This document shows positions 19,432 to 27,194 of a DNA stretch of 64,000 bases, one piece after another. The stretch is taken from the NCBI RefSeq assembly GCF_029892605.1, contig NZ_JARXWF010000001.1:1-64000 (forward strand). Direction: 5' to 3'. The notes under the pieces are model-generated. The model saw nothing but the letters and a program-made list of their open reading frames with translations, had not been told where the DNA came from and ran no database searches. The stretch's first letter is position 1, and each line of letters begins with the position of its first letter. The position numbers and the translations under genes are program-made. The DNA comes from Parabacteroides sp. PM6-13. GTDB lineage: Bacteria; Bacteroidota; Bacteroidia; Bacteroidales; Tannerellaceae.

Positions 19432-20596
19432 CCGCACTGGTATGATCAAACTTGCTGGTGTGTAGTTCCACAGAAGCCCCTGCTTGTTGGAAAGCATCAT
19501 AAGCCGCCTGCGTATTGCTAAAAGGAACGGTTTCATCCTTCGTGCCATGTGCCAAAAGGATAGGCGCGCGGGGCACCCAGTCGATCAGGTTGTTTTTGGT
19601 CAAAGAACCTTTGAGTTTGCGAATCTCCTCGTTGTGATTGTCTGTAAAGAAGTCGGGGTGAAGCCAATCGCTCAACCGGTTCGACGGCAATAGATGGTTG
19701 ATTTCCCCCAACGTATATTTCTTACTGACACACCATTCCCGGTAGCTCGAAAGGACAGGTTCCAGGAATATCTTTGTGTAATCCAGGTTCAATCTATCGG
19801 CATAATCCGCTCCAACAATCGTAAGCAGGATAGTGGCCGGATTGGCCACCTCGTCTTGTTGCATAAAATGGTCGAAGATCGATTCCGGCAGGTAGGGGCC
19901 TCCTCCGGCAAAGGCGCGAAGTATCTTTATCTTATCCGCATATTGCTGTTCCGCCATCTGCTGAAAAGCCAGGGCGGCATAGCCTCCTTGCGAATAACCA
20001 ACCACATAGGCATCCCGTTCTACGGGACGCTTGATAAGCGAGAGGTATTCGCGTGTGGCAAAGAAGAGATCACAACTCACCTGCCCGGCCGATTCGGCAT
20101 GGATATAGGTCTGCGGCAGATCGACTGTCGCCCCGAATCCGATATAATCAGGAACAGCCACGGCATAGCCATAAAGCGCCAACATCGACTCCACCGTTGC
20201 CATAACCGCCGAAGGCGATTCGCGGTCGGCGCCAATCGTGAAATGCGGTCCGATCACCACGCCTCTGCATGCTCCCTCCGCGGGATAGGTGATAAGGCCG
20301 GACACCTCCAATGGTTTGCCTGCGGGATCCTTGCTCACATAACGGATAGCCTCCGTTTTCACCTGCTTTTCCGGGAGGATCAACAGGAGGGGGTTCGTAC
20401 TTTCCAAACCCAATTTGCCAGCCAACGAGGCTTTGTTCAATGTTTCGGTTTTGGTTACCTCTATAAAATAGCCTTCATCGACCTTATCCGGTGGTGGCAC
20501 CTCTCCCCCATTTTCTTCGGGCGAACAGGCTATCAGTCCACCTATCATAAGGATCATCAAGACCCTGTATATCCAATTTAATTCTATTCTTCTCAT
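19391..20596 (-). CDS. Alpha/beta-hydrolase lipoprotein (secretory lipase/esterase type)
   Basis: A 401-aa protein with a lipoprotein signal ending at IACSPE. The nucleophile elbow GYSQGGY (Ser near 198) is followed by a late acid (HGTKDETVPF, Asp near 352) and His (FDHTSA, near 385), a complete Ser-Asp-His set. The architecture matches the secretory-lipase (LIP) and extracellular esterase families. Substrate unknown. The C-terminal helix (FYLLVLQALK) is coded in the 41 bp shared with the convergent upstream lipoprotein gene. Confidence 0.85.
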   Translation of the reverse strand: MRRIELNWIYRVLMILMIGGLIACSPEENGGEVPPPDKVDEGYFIEVTKTETLNKASLAGKLGLESTNPLLLILPEKQVKTEAIRYVSKDPAGKPLEVSGLITYPAEGACRGVVIGPHFTIGADRESPSAVMATVESMLALYGYAVAVPDYIGFGATVDLPQTYIHAESAGQVSCDLFFATREYLSLIKRPVERDAYVVGYSQGGYAALAFQQMAEQQYADKIKILRAFAGGGPYLPESIFDHFMQQDEVANPATILLTIVGADYADRLNLDYTKIFLEPVLSSYREWCVSKKYTLGEINHLLPSNRLSDWLHPDFFTDNHNEEIRKLKGSLTKNNLIDWVPRAPILLAHGTKDETVPFSNTQAAYDAFQQAGASVELHTSKFDHTSAAIPFYLLVLQALK

Positions 20597-20667
20597 CTTT
20601 ATTTCTATCTAACGGCCTCAAAGGTAGAAATTAATTTCCTACTTTTGCCCCACCAAATCTACAAGGA

Positions 20668-21999
20668 ATGCAAGGCGCAAAGAATCTGACACAAGGGCCA
20701 ATCACCCGCCAACTCTTCAATCTGGCCATGCCCATTATGGGCACCTCTTTTATCCAGATGGCATATAGCCTGACCGATATGGCCTGGGTAGGACGCTTGG
20801 GCAGCGAAGCGGTGGCCGCGATCGGAGCCGTCGGCATCCTGACCTGGATGACCAACTCCATCTCCCTATTGAGCAAGGTGGGGTCGGAAGTCAGCGTGGG
20901 GCAGTCGATCGGTGCGCAAGACCATGAAGGAGCCCGCCAGTATGCGTCGCACAACCTGACGATTGCCCTGGTGCTCTCCGTTGTTTGGGGTGTCTTATTG
21001 TTTAGCCTGGCTCATCCGCTGATCAGCCTTTTCAAACTGGAGCCTCCCATTGCCGAAAAGGCGGTGGAATATCTGCGCATTGTATCTACGGCTTTCCCCT
21101 TTATATTCATTGCCTCTGCCTATACCGGCATACACAATGGCGCCGGCATGAGCAAGATACCGTTTTATATCAGCGGCACCGGGTTGGTGTTGAATATGCT
21201 TCTGGATCCCCTCTTTATATTCGTGTTCGACTGGGGCACAGCCGGTGCGGCCTGGGCTACGTGGACGGCCGAAGCGGTGGTATGTCTCTGTTTCATCTAC
21301 CAGGTGAGATACCGGAACCGCCTGTTTGGTGGCTTCTCCTTTTTTACACGTCTGAAGGGAGTCTACACGCGGCGCATCCTTCAACTGGGGCTCCCCGTGG
21401 CTCTCCTGAATACTTTTTTTGCCATTATCAACCTATTCATGGGACGAACGGCATCGACCTACGGCGGGCATATCGGACTGATGACTCTGACAGCCGGCGG
21501 ACAGATCGAAGCCATTGCCTGGAACACCTCGCAGGGATTCAGCACAGCACTCAGCGCCTTTGTTGCCCAGAACTATGCTGCCCGTAAAAACGAACGGGTC
21601 ATCAGCGCCTATCATACCACCCTGAAGATGACCATCTTCTTCGGTTTCCTTTGCACCCTCTTGTTTATCTTCTGGGGCAGTGAGATCTTTTCATTGATCG
21701 TGCCCGAGCGCGAGGCCTACGAAGCCGGTGGCATATACCTTCGCATCGATGGCTATTCCATGATGTTCATGATGTTGGAGATCACCATGCAGGGACTCTT
21801 TTACGGAACCGGCCGCACGGTTCCGCCTGCTATCATCAGCATCACCTTCAACACACTGCGTATTCCGATGGCTATTGGACTGGCCGCGTTAGGATTCGGC
21901 ATCGAAGGCGTTTGGTGGGCCGTCAGCATCAGCAGCATCCTGAAAGGAATCGTCTCCTTCATCTGGTTCCGGTTTTTGCGGAAGAGGATATTGTTGTAG
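20668..21999 (+). CDS. MATE-family multidrug/Na+ antiporter
   Basis: A 443-aa protein with about 12 hydrophobic segments in two homologous bundles; the first MatE repeat starts at TRQLFNLAMPIMGTSFIQMA (about 11-30). Asp37-region residues (LTDMAWVGRLG) are typical of the family. MATE proteins export cationic compounds in exchange for Na+ or H+; the substrate here is unknown. A TACTTTTG -7-like box lies at 20640-20647, 20 bp before the ATG. A heptad repeat begins 16 bp after the stop. Confidence 0.92.
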   Translation: MQGAKNLTQGPITRQLFNLAMPIMGTSFIQMAYSLTDMAWVGRLGSEAVAAIGAVGILTWMTNSISLLSKVGSEVSVGQSIGAQDHEGARQYASHNLTIALVLSVVWGVLLFSLAHPLISLFKLEPPIAEKAVEYLRIVSTAFPFIFIASAYTGIHNGAGMSKIPFYISGTGLVLNMLLDPLFIFVFDWGTAGAAWATWTAEAVVCLCFIYQVRYRNRLFGGFSFFTRLKGVYTRRILQLGLPVALLNTFFAIINLFMGRTASTYGGHIGLMTLTAGGQIEAIAWNTSQGFSTALSAFVAQNYAARKNERVISAYHTTLKMTIFFGFLCTLLFIFWGSEIFSLIVPEREAYEAGGIYLRIDGYSMMFMMLEITMQGLFYGTGRTVPPAIISITFNTLRIPMAIGLAALGFGIEGVWWAVSISSILKGIVSFIWFRFLRKRILL

Positions 22000-22014
22000 T
22001 GGGTAGATGAGGAA

Positions 22015-22077
22015 GTGGTTAGTGGTTAGTGAGGAATGATTAGTGGTTAGTGAGGAATGATTAGTGATTAGTGAGGG
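22015..22077 (+). repeat. Nine-unit heptanucleotide tandem repeat
   Basis: Nine consecutive 7-mers without a break: GTGGTTA x2, GTGAGGA, ATGATTA, GTGGTTA, GTGAGGA, ATGATTA, GTGATTA, GTGAGGG. It begins 16 bp after the MATE stop codon. Because 7 is not a multiple of 3, its TAG/TGA triplets fall in every frame. Confidence 0.95.
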
Positions 22078-22114
22078 AAAAGAAAAATCTTTAGTTTGTG
22101 TAAGTTTGAAGATT

Positions 22115-22858
22115 CCCAAGGAGCGCTGCAAGCGCGATTCAACCCAGCCCATGGGTGACCGAAGGGAACCCTGGGTATCAAAGTCTAACAATAATGGAGT
22201 TCTGAATCGAAGATCGGCCTTAGCCAAAGAACGACTAATCATCCCACAAATATTTCTCGTCATATTCGATGTTATACTCTTTTAAAAACATCAAATACTC
22301 CTCATGAGCATCTATCTTTTTGTGATGAATTTGTTGATTTTCAATATACTTTTTTGTTCTCTCGCAAATAGACGGACTAACAGAAAAACGGCATATCCTT
22401 TTTGCCATGCAAATTTTCGATAATAGGGATCTAATGATTTTATCCATTGACTGCTTCTACTTTTAATATGTTGAATCAATTGAGACAACGCCACATTCTT
22501 AGGTAATACAGAATATATGAACATGATCCTCTGTCCCGTTAATAAGAATTGGAGAAGATTTCTCTTCTTGAAGCAGTGTCCCGAGATAGGAGTATAACCG
22601 TGGAGTTTCTACTGTACGGATTGGTACATGCCGAGGACTTATATGAAAAATAATATGAACGTAAAGCTTTGATAATGACTGAGACATAATTTCTATAGTT
22701 ATGGTTGTTCTAACAAAGATAAAAAATATCTCTATTAGTCGTTCTTTGGCTAAGGCCGATCTTCGATTCAGAACTCCATTATTATTATGCTATCTAAACC
22801 CAGGGTTCCCTTCGGTCACCCATGGGCTGGGTTAAATCGCGCTTGCAGCGCTCCTGGG
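22115..22858. mobile_element. RAYT/IS200-like element flanked by ~120-bp inverted repeats
   Basis: The left flank 22115-22238 and right flank 22734-22858 are near-perfect reverse complements (short differences around 22178-22192 and 22788-22798). Each outer end carries a small palindrome gcgctgcaagcgcg, then cccatgggtgaccgaaggga, then tctgaatcgaagatcggcct. A broken IS200-type transposase gene fills the interior. The arrangement fits a REP-associated tyrosine transposase and its BIME-like flanks. Confidence 0.85.
22235..22687 (-). pseudogene. IS200-like Y1/RAYT transposase, two frameshifts
   Basis: Reading leftward: MSQSLSKLYVHIIFHISPRH with the HUH motif in GTEDHVHIF (about 22515-22530). A frame change near 22505-22515 leads to PKNVALSQLIQHIKSRSSQW, and another near a T5 run at about 22390-22400 leads to TKKYIENQQIHHKK, which holds the region where the catalytic Tyr (KKYIENQ) lies. 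The joined product would be about 150 aa, normal for IS200/RAYT TnpA. Both breaks are small indels. The element is probably dead unless the indels are sequencing errors. Confidence 0.85.
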
Positions 22859-23070
22859 TAGTTATACCAACAATATTGTGTGTGTGTGTGTGTGTATATA
22901 TGTGTATACAGGGAGGTATTTTTCAAGGAGGCTTTTTTCTCACGTTTTTTTGCCCCCTGAAACTTTTTTCTCACGCCGGTGAGAATTTTTTCTCACGCTT
23001 TTTAAAGAGCTGAGAAAAAATTCTCAGAGGTAAAAAAATGTGAGAATTTTCTATTATGGCAGCTACATGA
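22688..23070. other. Spacer: GT tract and TTTTTTCTCACG motif array
   Basis: Past the right flank of the mobile element there is a (GT)n tract at 22877-22895. TTTTTTCTCACG then occurs three times as a direct repeat (about 22933, 22964, 22986), with inverted relatives GAGAAAAAATTCTCA (23012-23026) and TGTGAGAATTTT (about 23039-23050). No gene seen. Confidence 0.8.
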
Positions 23071-23604
23071 TTACTTTTTTACGTTTGCGAATTTTCGGAT
23101 ATCTTCAGCCGTCAGCTTTCCGACGATGCGGATGACTGTACAATCTCCGCCATAGTTAGAGTTTTTCTTTGAATCATAATTGATCATCACTAAATCGGTA
23201 ATTAGATTATCATTCGCCTCCGCCCTTGCTTCATCTACGGAGCGTTGCACCCCTTTGCGTGTATAAAACATAATTTCCGTGTCACCTTCCTGCAGAGATA
23301 GTATTAGGTCATAGTCTCTTTCGATAATCGAAACAGTATTCTTCTTCATGACATTCCCTAAATGTCCGGTACTGCCTTTCGATTCATTATTGTAAATCTC
23401 CACCTGCTCCAATTTGTTCTTCATCTCTTTGATAGTCGTGTTTCCGACTTTCAAATCCGGCACCAGATCAAACATCGGTTTTGTGATGAATGTCGTTTTT
23501 AGATAAGGATGCTTTTGAAAGCTGCTAAAAGGGGTTTCCTGTGCATAAAGTGAAGTCGCACATAATAGGATTCCCAGTAAAATACTAATCATTTTTGTTT
23601 TCAT
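23071..23604 (-). CDS. Secreted protein of the sigma/anti-sigma operon (DUF4252-like)
   Basis: A 177-aa protein with a signal peptide (1-21, cut after LYAQ). The mature domain resembles the DUF4252 type found beside ECF sigma and anti-sigma genes in Bacteroidales (low to moderate certainty), with NVMKKNTVSIIERDYDLILS in the middle and a basic C-terminus. No catalytic residues evident. It starts 12 bp after the anti-sigma gene, so it probably belongs to the same regulon and acts in the envelope. Confidence 0.7.
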   Translation of the reverse strand: MKTKMISILLGILLCATSLYAQETPFSSFQKHPYLKTTFITKPMFDLVPDLKVGNTTIKEMKNKLEQVEIYNNESKGSTGHLGNVMKKNTVSIIERDYDLILSLQEGDTEIMFYTRKGVQRSVDEARAEANDNLITDLVMINYDSKKNSNYGGDCTVIRIVGKLTAEDIRKFANVKK

Positions 23605-23615
23605 AATCGATCTGT

Positions 23616-24098
23616 TTATTGTTGAGTTATTATTTCATTCACCTGATCCAAGCTGCGTGGAATCTCTTCCAACTGCTGTAAGCCTTTCTCCCAATTCATG
23701 GAAAGTAATTCAAGCGCTTCCACCAATGCTTGCTGTTCTTCTTTCGTGATAGTAGCGGTGGTATTATCCGTATCATTTCTTTCCATGGCGTGAAAGACGA
23801 TAAGGAAGGCTATGGCAAGGGTGGCTGCCACCGTAGCGATCTGCCACCATAGGGGTTTTCGTTGCTTCCTGTTTTCCTTTTCCTCTTTTTCCATATCCTC
23901 GAACAGCTGTTCTATTCTCGGACGCAAGGTGACGGGGACAGACATGTTCCTCATACGCACAAAGTATGGCTTTTCTTCGATCAATTCCGAAGCGACATCA
24001 TCGGAGGCAAAGTAATCGAATAGGAACTGCTCTTCTTCATGGGAGGTTTCACCCTGGTAAAACCTGTCGATCAGTATTTTTATTTTTTCTGTTTCCAT
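23616..24098 (-). CDS. Anti-sigma factor-like single-pass membrane protein
   Basis: A 160-aa protein with a cytoplasmic helical N-terminus (DRFYQGETSHEEEQFLFDYF, about 11-30) typical of Bacteroidetes anti-sigma proteins, one TM helix at about 84-105 (WWQIATVAATLAIAFLIVFH) and a short acidic outer tail. It follows the ECF sigma gene by 3 bp, so it is the likely cognate partner holding the sigma factor at the membrane. No FecR domain is present, unlike TonB-linked anti-sigma factors. Confidence 0.8.
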   Translation of the reverse strand: METEKIKILIDRFYQGETSHEEEQFLFDYFASDDVASELIEEKPYFVRMRNMSVPVTLRPRIEQLFEDMEKEEKENRKQRKPLWWQIATVAATLAIAFLIVFHAMERNDTDNTTATITKEEQQALVEALELLSMNWEKGLQQLEEIPRSLDQVNEIITQQ

Positions 24099-24101
24099 CT
24101 T

Positions 24102-24602
24102 CTATCTTTTTTGGTTAAAATAGTCACGCAACGTTTTCCGTGTACGCGACAGTATGACACGTATATGATTTATATTCATTCCAAGCATGTCGCTGATCTC
24201 TTCGTATGAGTAACCCTCATAATCTTTCAATAAGACTATTTTTTTCGGTCTGTCTTGCAGTAGGTTTATCCGATCCATCAACAATTCGACCTCATCTTTC
24301 ACTTCCATCTGTGTATATAGAGACTCGGGCTCCTGCATATCGGAATCATAGGCTACTGTACGTTTGTGTTCCGCCCGGCGGATCGAGTTCAGGCAGAGGT
24401 TTCGCGTTACCTCCACAATATAGGCTTCCGGCACCTGGATAGCGTCTAATTCGTTTCGCCTGTTCCAAAGCTTTAGATAGACTTCCTGCACCATATCTTC
24501 CGCATCCTGAGAGCTCTCCAGCATACGAAATGCTATCCGGTATAGTTTCCGGTAATAGGGATAATAGGTGTGCCTGAATAATTCCGCGTTCATTTCTGTC
24601 AT
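24102..24602 (-). CDS. ECF-type RNA polymerase sigma factor
   Basis: A 166-aa protein. Region 2 (about 10-75) contains FRMLESSQDAEDMVQEVYLK, and region 4 (about 108-160) contains LKDYEGYSYEEISDMLGM with the helix-turn-helix. Length and lack of region 3 mark it as ECF. First gene of a three-gene leftward operon with its anti-sigma and a secreted protein. Annotation at MTEMNAEL; Met4 is an alternative start. Confidence 0.93.
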   Translation of the reverse strand: MTEMNAELFRHTYYPYYRKLYRIAFRMLESSQDAEDMVQEVYLKLWNRRNELDAIQVPEAYIVEVTRNLCLNSIRRAEHKRTVAYDSDMQEPESLYTQMEVKDEVELLMDRINLLQDRPKKIVLLKDYEGYSYEEISDMLGMNINHIRVILSRTRKTLRDYFNQKR

Positions 24603-24659
24603 TTATAAGTAAGACACCTCAGGAGCGAAAACATTACAATAAAGAAAGAAGAAAATAAC

Positions 24660-26177
24660 TTATTCACCTTGTCGGGTATCATGTCCGGCGGTCGCGAGGG
24701 CGTTTTCAACTACTTCTGAAGGGAAACCATAGAGTTCCAGGATGCGGATCGCGTTTTTCTGCACGCTGCGTTCGTAGTTGATCTTATAGTTGAAGGAGAG
24801 TTTTCCCTCTTCGATATTCTCCGTGAAGTAGATAGGGATGAAGCGTTCGCGAAGCAGTTCGATCAGTTCCACATCGTGGGTAGCCACAAGGATCAGGTTC
24901 TTCGGGTTGGAGGCGAGATAATCCAGGATAGCTTTGGCACCGGCAATGCGTTCAATCGTATTGGTGCCTTTAAAGAGTTCATCAAGCAGGATGAGGTTAT
25001 TGCCACTGCTGGTTTCAGTCAGGATATATTTCATACGCAACACCTCACTCAGATAGTAGCTTTTTCCTTCCAACAGACTGTCGTCCATAGAGATAGAGGT
25101 GTAGACCTTTTGAGGAGCCAATTGCAGGCTGTGGGCAAAGGCGGTGTGGATGGTTTGCGCCAACAATACGTTGACCCCTACGGTGCGCACAAAAGAGGTT
25201 TTACCCGACATATTCGAACCCAATACCAGAAACGAATGGTGATCCGCGGTAAACGAGTTGGAAACACAGTCGGGTATAAGCGGATGATAGAGCTTTTCGG
25301 CCAACAACGGCCCCTCTTCAAACTGCGGCAGGCAGTAGTAGGGCATCACTTCGCGCAGGGTGGCGATTGACTGTAACGTATCGACCAGGCCGACAAAAGA
25401 GAAGATCGCTTGCAGCGACTCTTTTTCCTGCCGGAGAAGGGCAAAAGATTTGTTCAGTGTCAACGGGTCTTGCAGGAAGAATATTTTCACCAGTTCGCGC
25501 AAAGTCCATACAATAATGGCCATATCGGACTCCAGCTTCACATCCAGTTTGAAGACAGAGAGTTTCCGCCTGAGCGGGTTTACCCTCTTTATCTCTTTTT
25601 CTATTTCGGGGTTCACCTCCTTGACCGCAGGCATTGCCGCCAGTTTCTCTGCCAGAACAATCATATTATACATCTGTGGCATAGAGCCGGAATAGACAAA
25701 AGAGATCGTTTTCGCCCGGTAATGAATGATGGCATTGACAAAAAAGAGAGCAATCGCCAATAGAAGAATGACAGGGGAACGGAAAATAAAATAGCTTCCC
25801 AACAGAAGAGTCGGCAAGAGTTGCAACACACGCAACAGATAGACCTTGTTTTTTGAGTAAGGGATATAGTCCTGTTCGATCAACGAATAGACGTCGTACG
25901 CGTCGCGGTGATCCAATTTCTTTAAGAGAAGAGGTAGCTTTTTGCGTAAGCTCTCATCCGTGCGGTAGCGATCGAGCCACGATTCATACGGCTGGATCCT
26001 GTTTGTCTGCGGGATGTGGCGCAACAGATTGTATAGGTATTGCTTGCCGATCGACGAATGGGTGTGATTGATAAAGGTAAAGAGTTCGTCCAGATTCAGG
26101 TCATAACACGATTCGTCATCGATTCGCTGGCGGGCATCTTCCTTGTTCAGGTCGAAGTATTTGCGGGTGTTGTCCAT
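24660..26177 (-). CDS. Membrane-anchored MutS-like ATPase
   Basis: A 505-aa protein. It has a helical N-terminus, two adjacent hydrophobic helices at about 113-152 (LLRVLQLLPTLLLGSYFIF; ILLLAIALFFVNAIIHY), a MutS core/lever region, then the MutS domain V ATPase: Walker A SNMSGKTS near 326, Walker B LILLDELFKGTN near 397, and H-loop VATHDVEL near 440. The mismatch-recognition domain I is absent, so it is not canonical MutS; MutS-like ATPases with a membrane hairpin are known in Bacteroidetes, function undefined. Likely monocistronic. Confidence 0.85.
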   Translation of the reverse strand: MDNTRKYFDLNKEDARQRIDDESCYDLNLDELFTFINHTHSSIGKQYLYNLLRHIPQTNRIQPYESWLDRYRTDESLRKKLPLLLKKLDHRDAYDVYSLIEQDYIPYSKNKVYLLRVLQLLPTLLLGSYFIFRSPVILLLAIALFFVNAIIHYRAKTISFVYSGSMPQMYNMIVLAEKLAAMPAVKEVNPEIEKEIKRVNPLRRKLSVFKLDVKLESDMAIIVWTLRELVKIFFLQDPLTLNKSFALLRQEKESLQAIFSFVGLVDTLQSIATLREVMPYYCLPQFEEGPLLAEKLYHPLIPDCVSNSFTADHHSFLVLGSNMSGKTSFVRTVGVNVLLAQTIHTAFAHSLQLAPQKVYTSISMDDSLLEGKSYYLSEVLRMKYILTETSSGNNLILLDELFKGTNTIERIAGAKAILDYLASNPKNLILVATHDVELIELLRERFIPIYFTENIEEGKLSFNYKINYERSVQKNAIRILELYGFPSEVVENALATAGHDTRQGE

Positions 26178-26528
26178 TTCGTATAGATTGGAGTGGTTTC
26201 TATTGAAAGATCAAAAACCATGCCATCTTTCGAAGAGGAAGAGGGGGGAGGGAGAGAAAAGAAAGAAAAAAAGAAAAGAAAGGAAAGAAAAAATACCGTA
26301 TTAAACATAAAGCCGCAGGCTTTCCTATTCGTAACCGCGGGTGTAGCGAAGCAAACCCGTGGTCGTGGTCGTAGTCACGATCGTAGTCATGGTCATGGTC
26401 ATGGTCGTGACCGTGACCGTGCAAAAATCTCACAACTCACCTCAACCCGAAAAGGGTTGAATTGATATAAAATCGGTTTGTTTTTACAAAAAAACTATTA
26501 TCTTTACACATAACCAAAACGTACGATT
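26178..26528. other. Spacer with left flank of second mobile element
   Basis: It holds an AG-rich tract (26227-26292), the left inverted arm 26307-26362, a hexanucleotide repeat (26351-26422) and a short hairpin CAACCC/GGGTTG (26444-26460). An open frame through the hexamer gives a low-complexity Arg/Asp/His/Gly peptide and is not called as a gene. Confidence 0.75.
26351..26422. repeat. Imperfect hexanucleotide tandem repeat
   Basis: About eleven 6-mers of the GGTCGT / GGTCAT / GACCGT type in a row, directly inside the left arm of the second RAYT-like element. Translation in the open frame gives alternating basic/acidic residues. Confidence 0.85.
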
Positions 26529-26973
26529 ATGTCTTATACTCAAATCTATTGTCACATTGTATTGCGAACGAAAAATAGTAAAAAATCTATTCAACAACAC
26601 AACATCTCCGAACTTTACAAATACATTTGGGGGATTATCAAGAATAAAAAAAAGCAAGCTATACCGAATCAATGGAATAGAGGATCATATCCATCTATTC
26701 GTGTCACTCCATCCAACAATTGCTATATCTGATTTTGTTAAAACAATAAAAGTAGCTACCAGTCATTGGATGAAAGCACATGACGATTTTAAACAGTTTA
26801 ATGGTTGGGGAGATGGCTATGCGGCTTTCACTTGCCAGAACAGAGATAAGAATCAACTGATAAAGTATATTATAAATCAACAGGAACACCATCGAAAAGA
26901 GAGTTTCAGAGATGAGATTATACGCATATTTCGGGAAGAAGGCATTCTTTTCAATGAAGATTTTTTAGCTTGA
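26529..26973 (+). pseudogene. IS200-like Y1/RAYT transposase, frameshift at A8
   Basis: It starts MSYTQIYCHIVLRTKNSKKS, a normal IS200-type N-terminus. At the A8 run near 26645-26652 the frame breaks; removing one A restores SKLYRINGIEDHIHLFVSL with the HUH motif (HIH) and later LIKYIINQQEHHRK with the candidate catalytic Tyr. Joined length is about 148 aa. An A8 run can be read through by transcriptional slippage, so the gene may not be entirely dead. The 23-bp hairpin starts 5 bp after the stop. Confidence 0.85.
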
Positions 26974-26977
26974 ATAG

Positions 26978-27026
26978 CCTCACTTCCAAAGAGGTTGAAT
27001 GGCATTCAACCTCTTTGGAAGTGAGG
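26978..27026. repeat. Perfect 23-bp hairpin after the transposase
   Basis: Stem 26978-27000 and 27004-27026 match at all 23 positions with a GGC loop. There is no T-run, so it does not look like a classical terminator. It may be a transposase recognition hairpin of the RAYT/IS200 type. Confidence 0.9.
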
Positions 27027-27141
27027 AGAGAGAGGAGTGTCAGTCTTTTCGCCGCGGGTTTGCTTCGCTACACCCACGGTTACGAATAGGAAAGCCTATC
27101 GGCTTTATATCGTTGCAAAAACGAGGCTGTTTACCCCATAA

Positions 27142-27172
27142 AAAAAGGCAACCCCATCGAGGTTGCCTTTTT
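27142..27172 (-). terminator. Intrinsic terminator of the EF-G-like gene
   Basis: AAAAAGGCAACC / GGTTGCCTTTTT stem with a 7-nt loop and a T-run on the minus strand, 23 bp past the stop at 27195. Confidence 0.9.
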
Positions 27173-27194
27173 ATATCTAACGAAAATAACTCCA

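Larger units (their letters stand above)
26307..27108. mobile_element. Second RAYT/IS200-like element with inverted flanks
   Basis: Arms 26307-26362 and 27053-27108 are reverse complements across about 56 bp (shared ggctttcctattcgtaac and gggtgtagcgaagcaaaccc), with a few mismatches. They enclose a transposase gene, a hexamer repeat and a perfect 23-bp hairpin. The flank sequence is unrelated to that of the element at 22115-22858. Confidence 0.82.

Noticed and set aside
22015-22077. CRISPR array
   Set aside because: Units are 7 nt with no spacers and there are no cas genes in the window.
26193-26465. 90-codon frame with Arg/Asp/His/Gly repeats
   Set aside because: Arises from the hexanucleotide repeat and an AG tract; both strands give similar peptides.
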